Assembly (NCBI GenBank): GCA_008973525.1
Contig: WACJ01000255.1
Coordinates: 186,001-250,000, forward strand
DNA length: 64,000 nt
Reading direction: 5' to 3'
Source of the DNA: Stenopsyche tienmushanensis
Taxonomy: Eukaryota > Arthropoda > Insecta > Trichoptera > Stenopsychidae
Under the pieces are notes generated by a model, which did no database searches, was not told the DNA's origin, and worked only from the letters and a program-made list of their open reading frames with translations. Position numbers and translations under genes: made by a program. Shown piece after piece: positions 1 through 12,329 of the stretch (position 1 is its first letter; every line of letters starts with the position of its first letter).

Positions 1-79
1 ATCTGATGTGATCATGTCTTTCTTGGATTGTAACTTGGTCGTTTAAACAAAGCTTAATGATTTTTAAACTTCTTTTCAG

Positions 80-315
80 TAGCGCAGCAGGTAAACGTGC
101 AGAGATCGGCGGTGGTGCACTGTGCCATCGAGTGGCGGGTTTGTGGCCTCGACAGAAGGCTCTGTGTCTTCGTGCGCCGGCTGCTTTGGCTGCTGCTGGA
201 GATGGAGCTCGTCTCGCTGCCGAAGCTTGCCGCAAAGAATTTGCAAAACGGCGATGGAATTGCACTGGTGTCATCGGGGACTCCCGGGGAGCCTTTGGAC
301 ATATCATCACCGTCG
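80..315 (+). CDS. Wnt7: Wnt ligand gene, internal exon (N-terminal part of mature protein)
   Basis: This exon encodes the start of the conserved Wnt domain of a secreted, lipid-modified glycoprotein that signals through Frizzled receptors. Base 80 completes a split codon and full codons start at 81. The translation carries the Wnt spacing of early cysteines (ALCHRVAGL, then KALC), a GARLAAEAC segment in place of the usual GA-x-x-x-x-x-EC block, and RRWNCT, the family RRWNC motif with its N-glycosylation site. It ends FGHIITV. A pyrimidine-rich cttcttttcag acceptor ends at 79 and a gtaagt donor follows 315 (phase 1). No start codon is expected here: the in-frame ATG at 57 lies before the acceptor, so the signal-peptide exon is upstream. 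Wnt membership is very firm. The Wnt7 assignment rests mainly on the next exon and is less certain; Wnt2 or Wnt4 are the alternatives. Confidence 0.95.
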
Positions 316-374
316 GTAAGTCACAATAATCTTTTATAAATTGGTTCGATATGGAGTCAAATCGACCCTGTGGG

Positions 375-435
375 TATTCTCGCGATTATGCGGTCTAGTA
401 ACTCAATCATCTTGGGTTCAAATCTACTTTTTTTT
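375..435 (+). repeat. tRNA-derived SINE head, fragment
   Basis: The segment attatgcggtctagtaactc-aatcatcttgggttcaaatct matches the heads of the SINE copies at 44057 and, inverted, at 26236. It includes a pol III B-box-like gggttcaaatct. The sequence after it (t-run, then about 430-590) does not match the other copies, so only the head is supported. Confidence 0.55.
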
Positions 436-600
436 TCCTGTGGGCGCGGAATCTTCCAAAGACTGAGTGTGAGATTCACACTGGTATTTATACAACTTCC
501 ATAAGGGATGTTGGCCAGTCGTGCCTACTCACTAAACCGCTCCCTTTGGTCTCCTCTGTCCCCCTGGTATTGTTTATCACATTGCTTCAAGGGTGACAGG

Positions 601-839
601 CAGTGATGTAGTGCTAAATAAAAAAGTCTGGGAGCGCTGATTAATTATAATATTTCAGTACCCCTCCCCTACCAGCAGTGATACAATTTTCGCACCAAGT
701 TTCCAACCAAACGGTCTTCAATTTAACTAATGTAAGTTAAAATAAATTTTAGAAACATATATTATGCAAAATTTCCAAATCGTTTAGAAAAAAGTGTGGG
801 AGCGCCGACCCCACGCGCCCCCGCCCCACTACACCACTG
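601..839. mobile_element. hAT-like miniature element with 8-bp target duplication
   Basis: A 239-bp element is bounded by the inverted termini cagtgatgtagtg at the left and, on the other strand, cagtggtgtagtg at the right. It is flanked by identical 8-bp copies gtgacagg at 593-600 and 840-847. Eight-bp duplications with short CAG-starting termini are typical of the hAT superfamily. The inside has no coding capacity. The sequences gggagcgctg and gggagcgccg sit near opposite ends in the same orientation. It splits a SINE-like region. Confidence 0.85.
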
Positions 840-847
840 GTGACAGG

Positions 848-960
848 TAGTCTAGCCGGGGTTCAAATCTACTGGAGGTGTGGCAGGCGACCACAATTTT
901 AAAATGGTTGGAAATGGTCCCATAAAAGGGATTGTGATGAGCTCTATGTTAAACGTCTTA
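848..960 (+). repeat. SINE fragment, body and B box
   Basis: After the hAT target copy comes tagtctagccggggttcaaa followed by a stretch (ggaggtgtggcaggcgacca and onwards) that matches the body of the SINE at 44057-44190. The anticodon-stem part of the head is missing, so this is a deleted or truncated copy. Confidence 0.55.
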
Positions 961-1100
961 AGACAGTTTTTTTGAAGTGTGTTGAGTGAATTTGAGTTGA
1001 GTGTGGATTGATGTTTGAATTTAACGTAGATTTTAACTATTTGATTGCTATGTCAAAATTCGCAAAATTGGTAAAACATTATATAAATCGATTTTAATTA

Positions 1101-1749
1101 CACTTAAACCTTTTTTTTTGCGGTAGATGCGTTCGCACAAAAAAAGCTATGACTTACATAGAAAAGTGAAGATGCGTTCCATGGATTTTAAAAACCGCAT
1201 AACTTTGAAACGGCTATATAAAATATGTACAAAATCGCATAAAAAAAGTTTAGCTCTTTTCTTCGAAAGAAATAGTATACCCAGTGTCAATGTCATCAGT
1301 CAGATGTCACTATAATCTCTAACTCAAAAAAAAATCACAAAATGGTGACTGTTAAAAAAAAATCAGTCAAGTCATTGTTTGGCCTTATTCAGTCAGTTTT
1401 TTTTAATAGTAAAAAAATAAATTTTGACATAAATCTAGTAGAAATAATAGACGGTTATATAGAAAAGATTCTCACTCAGTTTGAAGTAAATTAATTAATT
1501 AAAACTTGAGATATGATGTCAACCCTATTGAAAAAAGCAGTTTCGAAAAAAACGCATTAAAAGATTACATTATGGTAGGATCGGCCAAGTTGTCGCGTTA
1601 CTAAAATAGCCATAAATCCATAAGTAAGTGATTCTGTAAAATATTTCGATGCATACTCTATGAAATTAAAAAAAAGAAAAAAAATCTTTTTATAAACCGC
1701 ATAACTTCGAAATCGCACAAAAAATGTTGCACAAAAAATGGTTAAAGTG
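1101..1749 (+). mobile_element. CACTYAAACC-family DNA transposon, copy 1
   Basis: A 649-bp copy of a four-member non-autonomous family in this window. Left end cacttaaacc at 1101 follows a TA. The right end, ggttaaagtg at 1740-1749, is degraded and lacks the flanking TA. It shares with the other copies the block tgcgttccatggattttaaa, the motif ccgcataactttgaaa at the left and ccgcataacttcgaaa at the right, and an internal tttcgaaaaaaacgcattaa. An open frame over 1127-1315 is an artefact of this sequence. Confidence 0.8.
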
Positions 1750-4700
1750 AATTATTTTTTATGAACAATCGTATATGAAACTTTTACACACAAAATAAAA
1801 TATATGCAAATATAACGCAAGACGTACCATCACAAGTACATATTTTTTTATTATGGTTCATCGTCTATATATCGTCATGCCGCACTTTTGGCGGAAACTT
1901 AGGCAGTTTTCTAGAAATAACAAGAGCACTTGACATATTGATATCGACTCTTGAGCTTCATTTAAATTAAAATTTCAAAAATTATGAGTTTGAAAGTAGT
2001 GACGACAGAGATTATATGTATGAAATATATGTTAATTTAGAAAACATCAACGTTAGGCAATGGAAGTAAAGATGATGTTTATTGTGTAGTGCAAATAATT
2101 AATAAAAACAACAAAAAGACTATAGGGCTGTTTCTAGAAAATGATATTCTATCTTTATATAAAGCTTTGATTTTGATGAAAATATTTGGGTTCCTGTAAA
2201 CGCAACATGAACCTTCAGGACATACAATAGCAGGGATGAATTAGATTTTCGATAAAATACATCTTCACTAATTACCAATAGTAGTCCACTATACTATAAT
2301 GTTTGATGACATTTTCCTATAGTGACTCTAGGAAAATGTCATCGAATAAATATTTTTACATCTAAATTATTAATTACAAAATGTGAAAGAACGATTCTTA
2401 AAAATATTTTTTTAAAGACCGCAAAGGGTTAATCATTTAAAATGTGTCCAAATGCCTTTGATTCATTTACATTTGGCAATTAGCGCAATAAAATTACATT
2501 TAGTGATATTTTTAAATTATGCAAATAGTCACGGCCGTATAAGTGTTTTATTTGTGACGATGTGATGATTATTATAATGAGAGACAATGATGAATGATGA
2601 TTACAATATTGAAATTAGAAAGGAAGTCTCTCTTAGCGTATGCGATCATGCTAATCGATCCATGTTTATAAACCTCTTCTTCTGCGGGTATTTGAAGCGA
2701 TTGTGTAAAATAATGCTTTTTTGGATTTTTTTTTTATTATATCATGGACCTAATAACTATGGATACTGTGTATAGCTCCTGAATTTTATCATGAAGCATT
2801 ATATGTAGAATTAAATCGCAAACATATCATCAAACACAAATGAGGACCCTTTGAAGTATTAATCTCTGGTCTCGATTTGATACAAAACTGGATGATATCT
2901 TTGGCTTGTTAAGAAAATAATGCATGCGTATACACATTATTCTTTATAATGTGAAGATAATTCGTGCGGCACCCAAATACTGATACTGTTTACTTTACAA
3001 TCCTTTTAAAAAGTAATTGCGATATGAACCATGGAGTAGAAGCTTTTCTTAACCATCCCTTGGGGATTCCTTAAGTCTCTATTGTTTAATTTAATTTTTT
3101 TATTTACATATGTTAAAGAGCAAGACTTAACCTTATATAAAAATATTTTTTGACAGTATTGAGGCTTAATATTTTATCCTTAATATTAAATAATATTATC
3201 GTCTTTAGCTAATATGAAATATGTCAGCATTACGTTAAAACATATACTGCCTAAAGACTTTTATAGCAAAAAACATAATAATACAGTTCTGTCATTATTA
3301 TTTAGTATATGAATATGGAAGAGAAAAATAAAAATGTCTTCATTATATTTAATGTATAAATATTATATGAAAAATGTTAGCTTCCACTAATATTATATAT
3401 ACAGTATTTTATAATGAATCACATGTTTTAAAATTGGGATGAGAAATTGTATAATTCTTGAATATCGACCTAGAATAAAGCAACAATAAAACGGTTGGGG
3501 AGCACTGCTTTATCCCATTGTAACTAGAAGACGCAATTCCTTCGGGATTATCTAGCAAATACAATGGAACCCTAATTCTTCTATGAAAATTTGTCTTATA
3601 GGACAATTGCGTTCTTGTCACATAATTAAGTTCCATGTTGTAGTTAATTGACAATTTGAATACAATGCTTCTAAAGACTCGTTTCAATAAAAAATCTATA
3701 TCTACTCCTAATGCATAATAAACGTAAGTGCATTGTTGGATATCCTGATTGGGTCATAAATTTATTGGGGGAAAAAATAGTTTTACAACATTATGGGTTT
3801 GCAGTGGTTGTGTCTCGGGTCTTATATCATTTGCAGACATCCTACATGAAAGAGTCCATTAATTTTATATACATTGCCCACACACATCAATTAAAGCAAG
3901 GCAACCAATTTAAATTTGCAGGTACTGTTGCGTTTTTATCGACCTCTCATAGTTTTATTATTGCAATTCTAAGACTACTGTAGGATGATCTACTTGAAAG
4001 CTATAAACGCTCGAAACGATTCAAAGACATCGAGTGTTTTTTATGTTAAGTGAAGAGCTTCTTAGATCTCTGAGCCAAAATGTTCATATGTAATTTAATT
4101 TAACGTATGATATTGAACTGATGAGTGATACTCGAAGACATTTAATTATGCAGAATTGAATGAATCGATACGGTCACGTATTATTTTTTGTCACGTCGTT
4201 TGATTGCTATAGCAATGTGAAGCTATAATTGACGAATCCGAGTGTTCAATTATATTGAATAAATATTGTAAGTTAAATAGTGATTGATTTTGACGCCATT
4301 GGTCTTCCTGTGGATGCATCGCCATGGGATGTCTAGGAATTCGCTTAATCGCTAGATCGAAATAGACGAAAATGGTCCGCATTTTTGTGTTTTTTGCGCG
4401 CGAAACCGGTTAAATATATTCTTCATTAACTCGATTAATATTTGAGGGCCAAAAAAAACGAGATGCGCGCAAAAAAGGTGGTAAAAAACGAGAACACTTT
4501 CAACACTTCGGCGGTGATTTATGTCCGTTCGTAGGAAGTTTTGATTGTTTTAATGCTCTATTCTCCACGGAACTGTCTAGCTGAGCTAATACAAATACGA
4601 GCCCATAATCTTCGCCTACTCTAAAAGCGGACGGTTGCTAATGAGATCTTAAACGGCATCTCTTCACACGTGGGTTGTAAATTCATACGGATCGTGATCA

Positions 4701-4893
4701 ATCTTTCATCATACGTCGTGTCTAGTAAACAACCATATGTGAATATATATGGATGCGGGCCTGCAAATAAAATAAATATATTTGTATGTGCGATGTGGAA
4801 ATTTGATATCAGGATAACGTATTGAGTCGCGAATTTAATAGGATTAATTACGCACTCGTCCCAAGTAGTGTTTAATGGGCAGTGTTTATTGTA
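1750..4893. other. Intron sequence without recognised gene
   Basis: AT-rich intron. It holds a 15-bp perfect hairpin (2305-2343) and a spaced 12-bp inverted repeat, ttttttgcgcgc at 4390-4401 and its complement at 4465-4476. Short open frames (for example 2587-2775, 3409-3687, 3711-3983) show no family motifs and are treated as chance. Confidence 0.6.
2305..2343. repeat. Perfect 15-bp inverted repeat with 9-nt loop
   Basis: The arms gatgacattttccta (2305-2319) and taggaaaatgtcatc (2329-2343) are exact reverse complements separated by nine bases. No terminator or RNA gene is implied. It may be the remains of a small element or chance in AT-rich DNA. Confidence 0.75.
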
Positions 4894-5698
4894 TTGGGCT
4901 GGAAACTATGAAACGGGCGCTGAATAAAAATAAACCCAAAAGTGCTATTTTTCAAATTATTTATTATATTAAATTGGCATCTACGACTTTTTTGCCAACG
5001 ATTGGGTAAATTATATATGCCGTTTTTTTAAATCTTCATTTTTAGAGTTAATATACGATTCAAAGTCTTTTATCATTATCATTTAGGTTATTATATTTTT
5101 TTCCTCTCTAAAATAATTCACAATTACGAAAATGGTAATAATCGGTCAATGAAATATCTGGTGAATATGGAGGATGTGCTAAAATTTCATATTGTAAAGT
5201 TAATTTGTCAAGAGTGATTGAAGCTTTATGCTGGTTGTTTTTTCATACGTTTCCTTTGCATAATATCAATTTCACGGCAATAGGACTCCGTTGTTATGGT
5301 TTCGTCTGGCTGTAGGAAGGAATAATGGATCACTCCTTTGGTACGGTAACCATAATATTTTTTTGATGAAATTTCGGCTTAGGGTTGTGACCTAGGAATG
5401 TGTCCTAGGGGTGTATCTGGATGTATATGTTCTTATCTACCAATTTGCTAATTTTTCAATCTGCAGGTGCGTCAATTCGTGAGTACATTTTTTAAATCTT
5501 ATTTATTGCACGCAAATGTTTTAACATAGTCGTATGGCTAGTTCCTAGTTTCCATCTAGTTTTGGAGAAAAATACAATAAAAACACGAAGTGAGTAAGAA
5601 GAATAACCTTAAAATTTTTAAACAAAAATATCATGCGCACGTTACAATGAACCTCACTCATTTGCAGCTAGCCCCAACGCCCGTTTCATAGTTTCCAA
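4894..5698 (-). mobile_element. Mariner element with decayed transposase, minus strand
   Basis: TA-flanked inverted ends ggaaactatgaaacgggcg are present at 4901-4919 and inverted at 5678-5696, giving an element of about 805 bp. On the minus strand, broken frames between about 5480 and 5110 show mariner transposase signatures. GVIHYSFLQPDETITTESYC corresponds to the segment between the first and second catalytic acids. HPPYSPDIS-x-TDYYHF, which needs a frame change, carries the third catalytic aspartate. Stops and frameshifts interrupt it and the N-terminal half is deleted. The residues resemble the lineage that includes the mariner part of SETMAR (cecropia type), which is a subjective assignment. 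Confidence 0.85.
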
Positions 5699-8600
5699 TA
5701 TAATACGTGTGAAATATAATCTATTGTTGTTTTTCAGATATTTAGCGATATTAAAGGGGATTTAAAACTTTTAGATTTTAGAGCTATCACGTAGGTGATA
5801 ATTATAATATAAATAATCATTTGACAATCATTAATTTTATGACCAAATTAATATAATTTATTAAACGAAAGGATATTAATTTGATGTTTGTTGGTTGGAA
5901 GTTTAAGTATAAGAATAGATATATATTCATATAGAGCTGATATTCTGCATATTTTTTCAGCTTAATAAATTTTAAAACTATATAAAATAAATTACGCATA
6001 AAACAATAATAGAATCCAAATACTATAAATAGTTTAAATATCAATAAATTGGCAAAATTGTTGTCACATGCATTTTAGATTTGAATTACGTGATTATATA
6101 TATTTTTTGTTGATTACAATAATTTCTACGGGGCATTAAGAAATTTTCTATTTGAGAAATGGCTACAATTCTAAGCTTTTTTGAGGCTCTTATTTTATAA
6201 TTTTTAGCTGTTATTTAAACTACAAAATTTATAGCCAAAAGTAATATAAATTTAAGATGTCTGTTTATCTATGGAAATGCTCTCTGATGGAATAAAAATA
6301 AGAATTTAACATGATCTAAAACAACATAGATATAGCTTAGGTTTCCTACTACAATTTTCAATTGTGAATACGATTTAATATTTTTATGAGGAAGTTATTT
6401 TGAATTATTAGGTAAAATTCATGGAAATCCCATAGAAAAAGTAGACATTAATAATCAACAATGTATTGAATATTGTCTGTATAAAATTTTAGAAAGAAAT
6501 ACTGTTCAATGACTGAGCATTAGCGTTTCATAATACAATTCAGAAATAAACAAAATGGACTCTGTTCAACTAACAATATCTACTATTTTATGTCTTCATT
6601 AATTAAAAATAGTAAATATTAAGTTGTGCCATAAGTTTCTTTCGCAAATGAACACAGATCATTTAATAGATTTTGGAAATCAATTTAAATTCTAAACATT
6701 TAATTTTTAATCATGAAAATGTTTGAACACCATCTTTAAATTACAAATGTATATAGCTTGATTCGATTCAAACTTTATATCGAAGATTGGCAAATTCGCA
6801 TGAAAAATTGAGAGCTCTCCTTCCCACGCGCCCACATTTATACCAAAGATTTATTAGCAGAGTTGGTACGTAAATTTTCATTACATAGTTTCCATGTTAA
6901 TAGCATTTAAGCAGATTTTTTCTCGCTATAAGTTCCGAAGAGCGAATTCAGGTTGTGGTTAAATTTAAAAGCATTGCGGCTTTATGAGGGAATTAGTATG
7001 CAGTGCGTGTGCGAATGTTTACATTGCCTTCACAATATAATGCCAGTTTCTACATGATTATTATCAACTTATCTTAGGCTCGCATCTTCTGCGAGGATGC
7101 TGTTGACCATTGTGCCATATTCGGCAGCAATCCACTTATCGAATCTTCGCATTGCCATGCCTTTTTTAATTCCACGTGTGCAATTAGCCTACATAGAACG
7201 CGACCCAAACCATTCCGACGACGCCGAAAAATACCGATATCATCGAACGATCGACTATTTTGAATCTGCGATGTTTTGAAAATGTCCCTCTTGGATATTT
7301 ATGGAAAGGAATATAAATTTTCATGATAATTTATTACAATTTATGTAAAATTATATTGATAGTTTATCGAATTCGAACGGTATAGCATAGTCTCGTAAAA
7401 TAACCTCAGCGAAAGTTAAACTGCAATGTGTTCTACCATAAAATTTGAAATACACATTCAGTCTGTAGTTTTATTACTTGACTATATTTTCATGACTTCA
7501 AATCGGTTTTTGATGTTATTGAAACGATCATGAACACCATGCAATAATTTAAATAGTCAAATAAATTACATATTATACTGTATTGATTTTTAGTGCCTTG
7601 AATATTCAAATGCAATATCCATCAATACATTTTATGATATTTTACATGCAGTTTGTATGCAATTACTGTTTTTTTGGTCGAATAAGGACTTTACGATATA
7701 ATGCGTGGTCCAATCCAAAGGACAATGTTTCATATTACTTATTAATTCGTAATTAATATTGGCAATATTTAGAATTAATTTACCATAAGCCATATTATGT
7801 GGAAGTATTTTTGCACCCACAAATCATGCTATTTATATGAATAAATAAAAACATAGTATTGTTTATCATTCATTTTCTGAGATTTATCTGCGAGAATTAT
7901 TATGGTTTCGATGCTCTATTTTTGTCAAAAACCTGATAAAATCGATTGTGTTTTAGAATAATAAATATTTATAATTTTAGTTGCAAAGAACTAAACTTTT
8001 TTAAAGTTTTCTCATAGATTCTCAAATCTAAGCCTTTCGTTGTTTCTTAGCAGTATGTAACACATTTCAAATGGAGCTATGGTTCCCTTATTTAAGGGAT
8101 GAATTAATATAGCTCTTATTGCAGATAAAAAATTGTCTATCAATGAAGAATGCACCAAGAAAATATAGTCATTCAACCAACAGTTATTGAATCTGCTGGG
8201 TCTGAAGAAGTATGATAATTTAACATTGAATATTTATAAATCATGTTCATCAATTTGCCATTTAAATTCGAATTAAAAACAATATAAAAGACATGATTAA
8301 AATGCATTTTAAATATTTTTATCAGTTATTGATCATTGTTCAATAACAGATTGACTGTTTGAATATGAAAAGTGTAAATTTCTATTTATATTTAATTTGT
8401 ATATTAGATGACCCAATATTTTTCATCAAGATGTATGCATGGTCAATATTTAGTATTGATAGAAAACAATTAATTTGATTGCACTCAATTAAAAATCATG
8501 TTTGGCGTTGAATATTGAACAAAGCTTCTTGGAAACAAATATTTAAATTGTCGTGAAATATTCCCATGCATTTTTGCTCTGTGAGTGTCTGGATTAATTC

Positions 8601-10374
8601 GTTGCTATTTTAAGGGCATGCATTAAAGTGCATTATCTTAAGTTGTGCATAATCGTTGAGGTCGTGTGATTATGCAAATGGTGAGGCGCAAATACGGTCT
8701 GCATTGTAGACGCTTTCTTGTAAATTGATTGACCAATGAAGTAGAATTTAAGAAGGAATAATCTCGTCTTTAGTGTCACATTAATTAGGACTTACTGTCT
8801 AATATGGCCGGTTATTTATCGGCGCAAGCCGATTACGTGGGTTGATGCTATGTAAATATTTTTATAACAAATACTTTAAATGCTTATGTCTCACGAAATG
8901 GTATCAGTACCTGATACAGTATTTACACTTTATTACAGCACGTATTTTTAATTTGGATCCATTTTTGAAATCGTATTTCTGTAATATCGGCTTTCTGATT
9001 GTTCGGGTTTATCAGATGCGTTATTGGATTTCGTATGCGACCAAAGCAGTATGAATATCCTTACGCACTATAAATAACAGGGAAGTATTATTAATTACAA
9101 GTTGTGCGGCTAAAAAAGGAAACCGAAAGGAACAGGGATCGTATATACAAAGTGCAGTTAGCAGTAATTAAATTATTTAAAAATGCATGTCACGTTTATA
9201 AGGCTTATCAATTTAGCGGCCGATCTAACCACGCCTCTGCCAATAATTGGATGAGGAGGCCTACAAATCAATGTCCTTATGCAATATTCATGTGATTCCC
9301 CATCCTCGTCTACATTTCATATGAAGCGTTTTATATCCTCATAATGTTTTTAATCAGTCATATAAGATTAAGGGATATAGTGGCCTAATATTTGATTGAA
9401 TATATATTAGCAATTATGAGGTTTTCGTGTATCTTATTTTAATTCTATGGCACTTGCAAATAATTTAAAACGTGGAATTGAAATTAACAGCAAGCCATTA
9501 AAATCGAGTTTTTATAAAATTTTAATTAAACATTCTAACAAGCGTATAAGCCTTCTATTAAATGGTGGAGTAGTGTTTTCCAATCAGTAAATGCGAACAA
9601 GGCCCAATTTTGTATATCATCAATATTCAATCTAATTTAATCTGTTCTAATACCAGCTTAATATGTTTGACTTATGTCCCAATGAACGAAAATGAACGTA
9701 ATCTTAGTTACGAAATTTCGATACGTTATACTTAATTTTATATAATGAAAAATATTTTTTTGTATTTGAATACCTGAATACTTTGAATTTAATCAAAACC
9801 TAAAGTTGCGTTTCTAAATTCGCGAAAAAAATTCTAATATTCCTTATTTAATATCAAAGATGCTTTAAAAATTTACAATATCAAGAATAGTCCTTAATAT
9901 GGAAGACACATTAAGAGGATTGTTTCTAAGACTTGAATCAAATGGAATCCGAAGGTAAATACTGCCTGTTGAATGATAAAAAACACTGAAAGTCACTTGA
10001 AAAATTAGCAAAAATAGTTAATTTTCGACAATTGTACAATAAAAAAATATGAATAATAATATTTTTATACATAAGATTTACAATATAATATTATAATATT
10101 TTTGACACTATTTTTTTTCGATTGATCCACTTTAATAAATAAAAAGATATCAAAATCCTGAAAAATGTACTATAAGGTCATTCAATATTTTAAAAAATCA
10201 TTATTTAATTAATTTGCGAAGATATAGGAAATATTTAACTGCGATTTGTAACTGTGATGTATCCAGTTGATATTATGAGTATATGGTTATTCATCTGCAA
10301 TTTTGTTCTTTAAAACAACCTATACTATAATAATTAGTCTATATTTACCAAAAATAAAGACTAATTATTCTTCT
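5699..10374. other. Intron sequence without recognised gene
   Basis: Very AT-rich intron of about 4.7 kb. I see no transposase motif, tRNA head or clear inverted termini. Open frames at 5817-6044, 7097-7279, 7632-7820, 8842-9054 and 9104-9295 are short and of low complexity. An octamer ATGCAAAT lies at 8672-8679. Confidence 0.55.
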
Positions 10375-10378
10375 TTAA

Positions 10379-11059
10379 GGGACGTTTCTATTTTGTTGGA
10401 CCTAAAGGTGATCGATTTTTTAATATTTTTTTATGCAAAAAGTATAAAATATAAACTATTGATAATTAGTGTGTTGACTAGGCGATTTTTATTGAATATA
10501 AAAATATTTTTTAAAGTTTGAGAAAGTATAGTAATGGGAGTGGGGGGAGCCATGTATATGGGTACGTGAGCGATGACATTCTTCACCATGGAAATTTTAT
10601 ATCCTGAACAGGTGATTTGTAGTAAAAAAATTAAACATATTTTTACTTTGTATAATATTGTGTATAACTTAGGCTATAATTAAGAAGAAATATTGGAAAG
10701 AAAAAAAAATAGTGAGCGATCGAAGAAAAAATTGTGTTTTTATCAACATTTTTTGTAGTTTTTTGTTCAATAAATAAACACTTTTGAATATTTTTTGATA
10801 CTTGTAGTCTGTACGATGAAGACGTTTATTATACACATGTCTGCTAAATTTCATAAAGAATGCCCATCTAGGGCGTGTGGGAGCACTTCCATGAGCTTGG
10901 AAAAAGTAATTTCGATGAAAACGCGTTTAAAGATTCTCCTCTCCTCAGCTTCGTGAAGTGCAGCCTCTCGTCGGCCTATAACTTTTTCTTCTTTTTTTTT
11001 TAAAAATTAATTTATATCGACTTGAATTTTTTTTTGAACCAACAAGGTAGAAACGTCCC
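10379..11059. mobile_element. TTAA-flanked non-autonomous element, family 1
   Basis: The left end is gggacgtttctattttgttgg at 10379-10399, except that 20 bases are quoted at most: gggacgtttctattttgttg. It is mirrored at 11039-11059 with one or two differences. TTAA lies immediately outside both ends (10375-10378 and 11060-11063). TTAA duplication is used by piggyBac-type and Sola3-type transposons; which applies here cannot be decided. The interior has no convincing coding sequence but includes the aaacgcgtttaaagatt motif near 10919, also found in other element families here. Confidence 0.75.
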
Positions 11060-11063
11060 TTAA

Positions 11064-11499
11064 GGCCTTTTTTTAAAATGTAATGTATTACATTTACTGT
11101 ATTCAGAAAAGATAAGTTCGTAGAGAGAACTTATAAATATATCTACGACATAATCCACTAAGCTTCTTGAATGTTCAACCATATCGTTACTTCTTCTTAA
11201 AACTATTTTCCAAGACTAGGCTATGGTATCCAATTTGATTTATTGAATAACTCAACAGTTTACAATTTATAATGTAATTAAACTGTGATCCTAGTAAGAT
11301 TTATGCAGCATACAGATCGTTACATTTCTATGAATTTAATTCATGATCAACAAATTGTTGTACAACAAAAAGAGATCTAATTAAATAATCAACCAGTAAA
11401 ATTTTGCATAGACTTCGAGATATTATTCATTAACAATGTGGACAACGCAATCTTGATCTTACTCTCACACAGCATCAGAATATATTAGGGGGACCTGAA
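11064..11499. other. Intron sequence between two elements
   Basis: No gene or repeat signature recognised. The 3' end of the minus-strand mariner at 11500 may extend into ttagggggacctgaaacaat near 11487, which resembles a mariner terminus. Confidence 0.4.
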
Positions 11500-12320
11500 A
11501 CAATATATAATTCCGTTCATTATTCAATACATCTTCCCATCAATTTGGCAGTCCTTTAATCGTTTTTTGTAAAAAAACTTCTGACTTTAGAAATTAAAAA
11601 AATCTATTTTAAATACATTTTCATTTCAGCTGCATTTTTGATCGATTTACTCTCAGGATTTACTTTACTTTCTGGATCTGAAAATATGGAATTCTATCCA
11701 TTGGCGAGGTTCAATAAAGAATTAGGATGCGGCAACACTTCTTAATTTAGCTCCCGTATTTTATCCAGTGTCAAATTTGCCTCATGGTGGTGCACATTAT
11801 CATGATACAATATTGTCAACTTTCTATTGAATAAATACGGATGTTTCACATTTAATTTTCGAAGCAAAACGTCTAATTGTTGATAGTAAACTTCTCTAGA
11901 TTTTTTTATTTCTTCAATCAACTATTCGATTATTCCCCGCATATTCCTCATCATATATACAAATTAACCTTTTTTTATAGTTAATCCAGGCTTAAGGGTT
12001 AGAATTGAGGGTTCTTTTCAAAGAAGACGTTGATTTCTTCCATCATATTTTATCATAAACGACCCATTTCTCATTAGCAGTTCAACCAAGATGTGCGGTG
12101 CCCATCCTAACCCATAGCACCTATCCTATTCGTTTTGCCAATGAGCTTTAAATGTGTTTACACAGTGGTTCATGAGGATCCCAATCTTTGCGATTACCCC
12201 TCGATTGTTTGCCTTGAGTTTGACTCGATTAAAGATTTTAATGCAGTGTTATCAAATTCGAAGATCGTCTCATTCTCTATTAATCCCTTGAGCTAATCCC
12301 TCCCTCTATCCCTCATCATT
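11500..12320 (-). pseudogene. Mariner transposase pseudogene, nearly full length
   Basis: Reading the minus strand from about 12320 to 11600 gives recognisable mariner transposase blocks in order, in shifting frames with several stops. First comes ALKSLIESNSRQTIEG and HLKLIGKTNRIG from the helix-turn-helix region. Then NEKWVVYDKI marks the first catalytic segment, where the usual acidic residue before EKW is replaced in this copy. Next is YYQQLDVLLRKLNVKHPYLF, and then ILYHDNVHHHEA with the second catalytic aspartate. Finally a degraded EVLPHPNS lies where HPPYSPD would be. The region after it is eroded. Inactive beyond doubt. Terminal repeats could not be fixed. Confidence 0.82.
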
Positions 12321-12329
12321 GTTTAAATT

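Noticed and set aside
57..79. In-frame ATG at 57 as a start codon of the Wnt exon
   Set aside because: It lies before a good acceptor (cttcttttcag ending at 79), encodes no signal peptide, and Wnt proteins need an upstream secretory leader. The exon is internal.
81..102. Alternative acceptors at ag 90 or ag 102
   Set aside because: Neither has as good a pyrimidine tract as the site ending at 79, though transcripts would be needed to exclude them.
97..339. Other open frames overlapping the first exon on both strands
   Set aside because: They are shadows of the Wnt coding frame in GC-richer DNA and lack family motifs.
1127..1315. Lysine-rich open frame and its counterparts in other copies
   Set aside because: It is the translation of A-rich subterminal sequence of the CACTYAAACC element.
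6800..6850. Possible hAT relative of the element at 601 (cccacgcgccc)
   Set aside because: Only a short GC-rich match and no terminal sequence or duplication.
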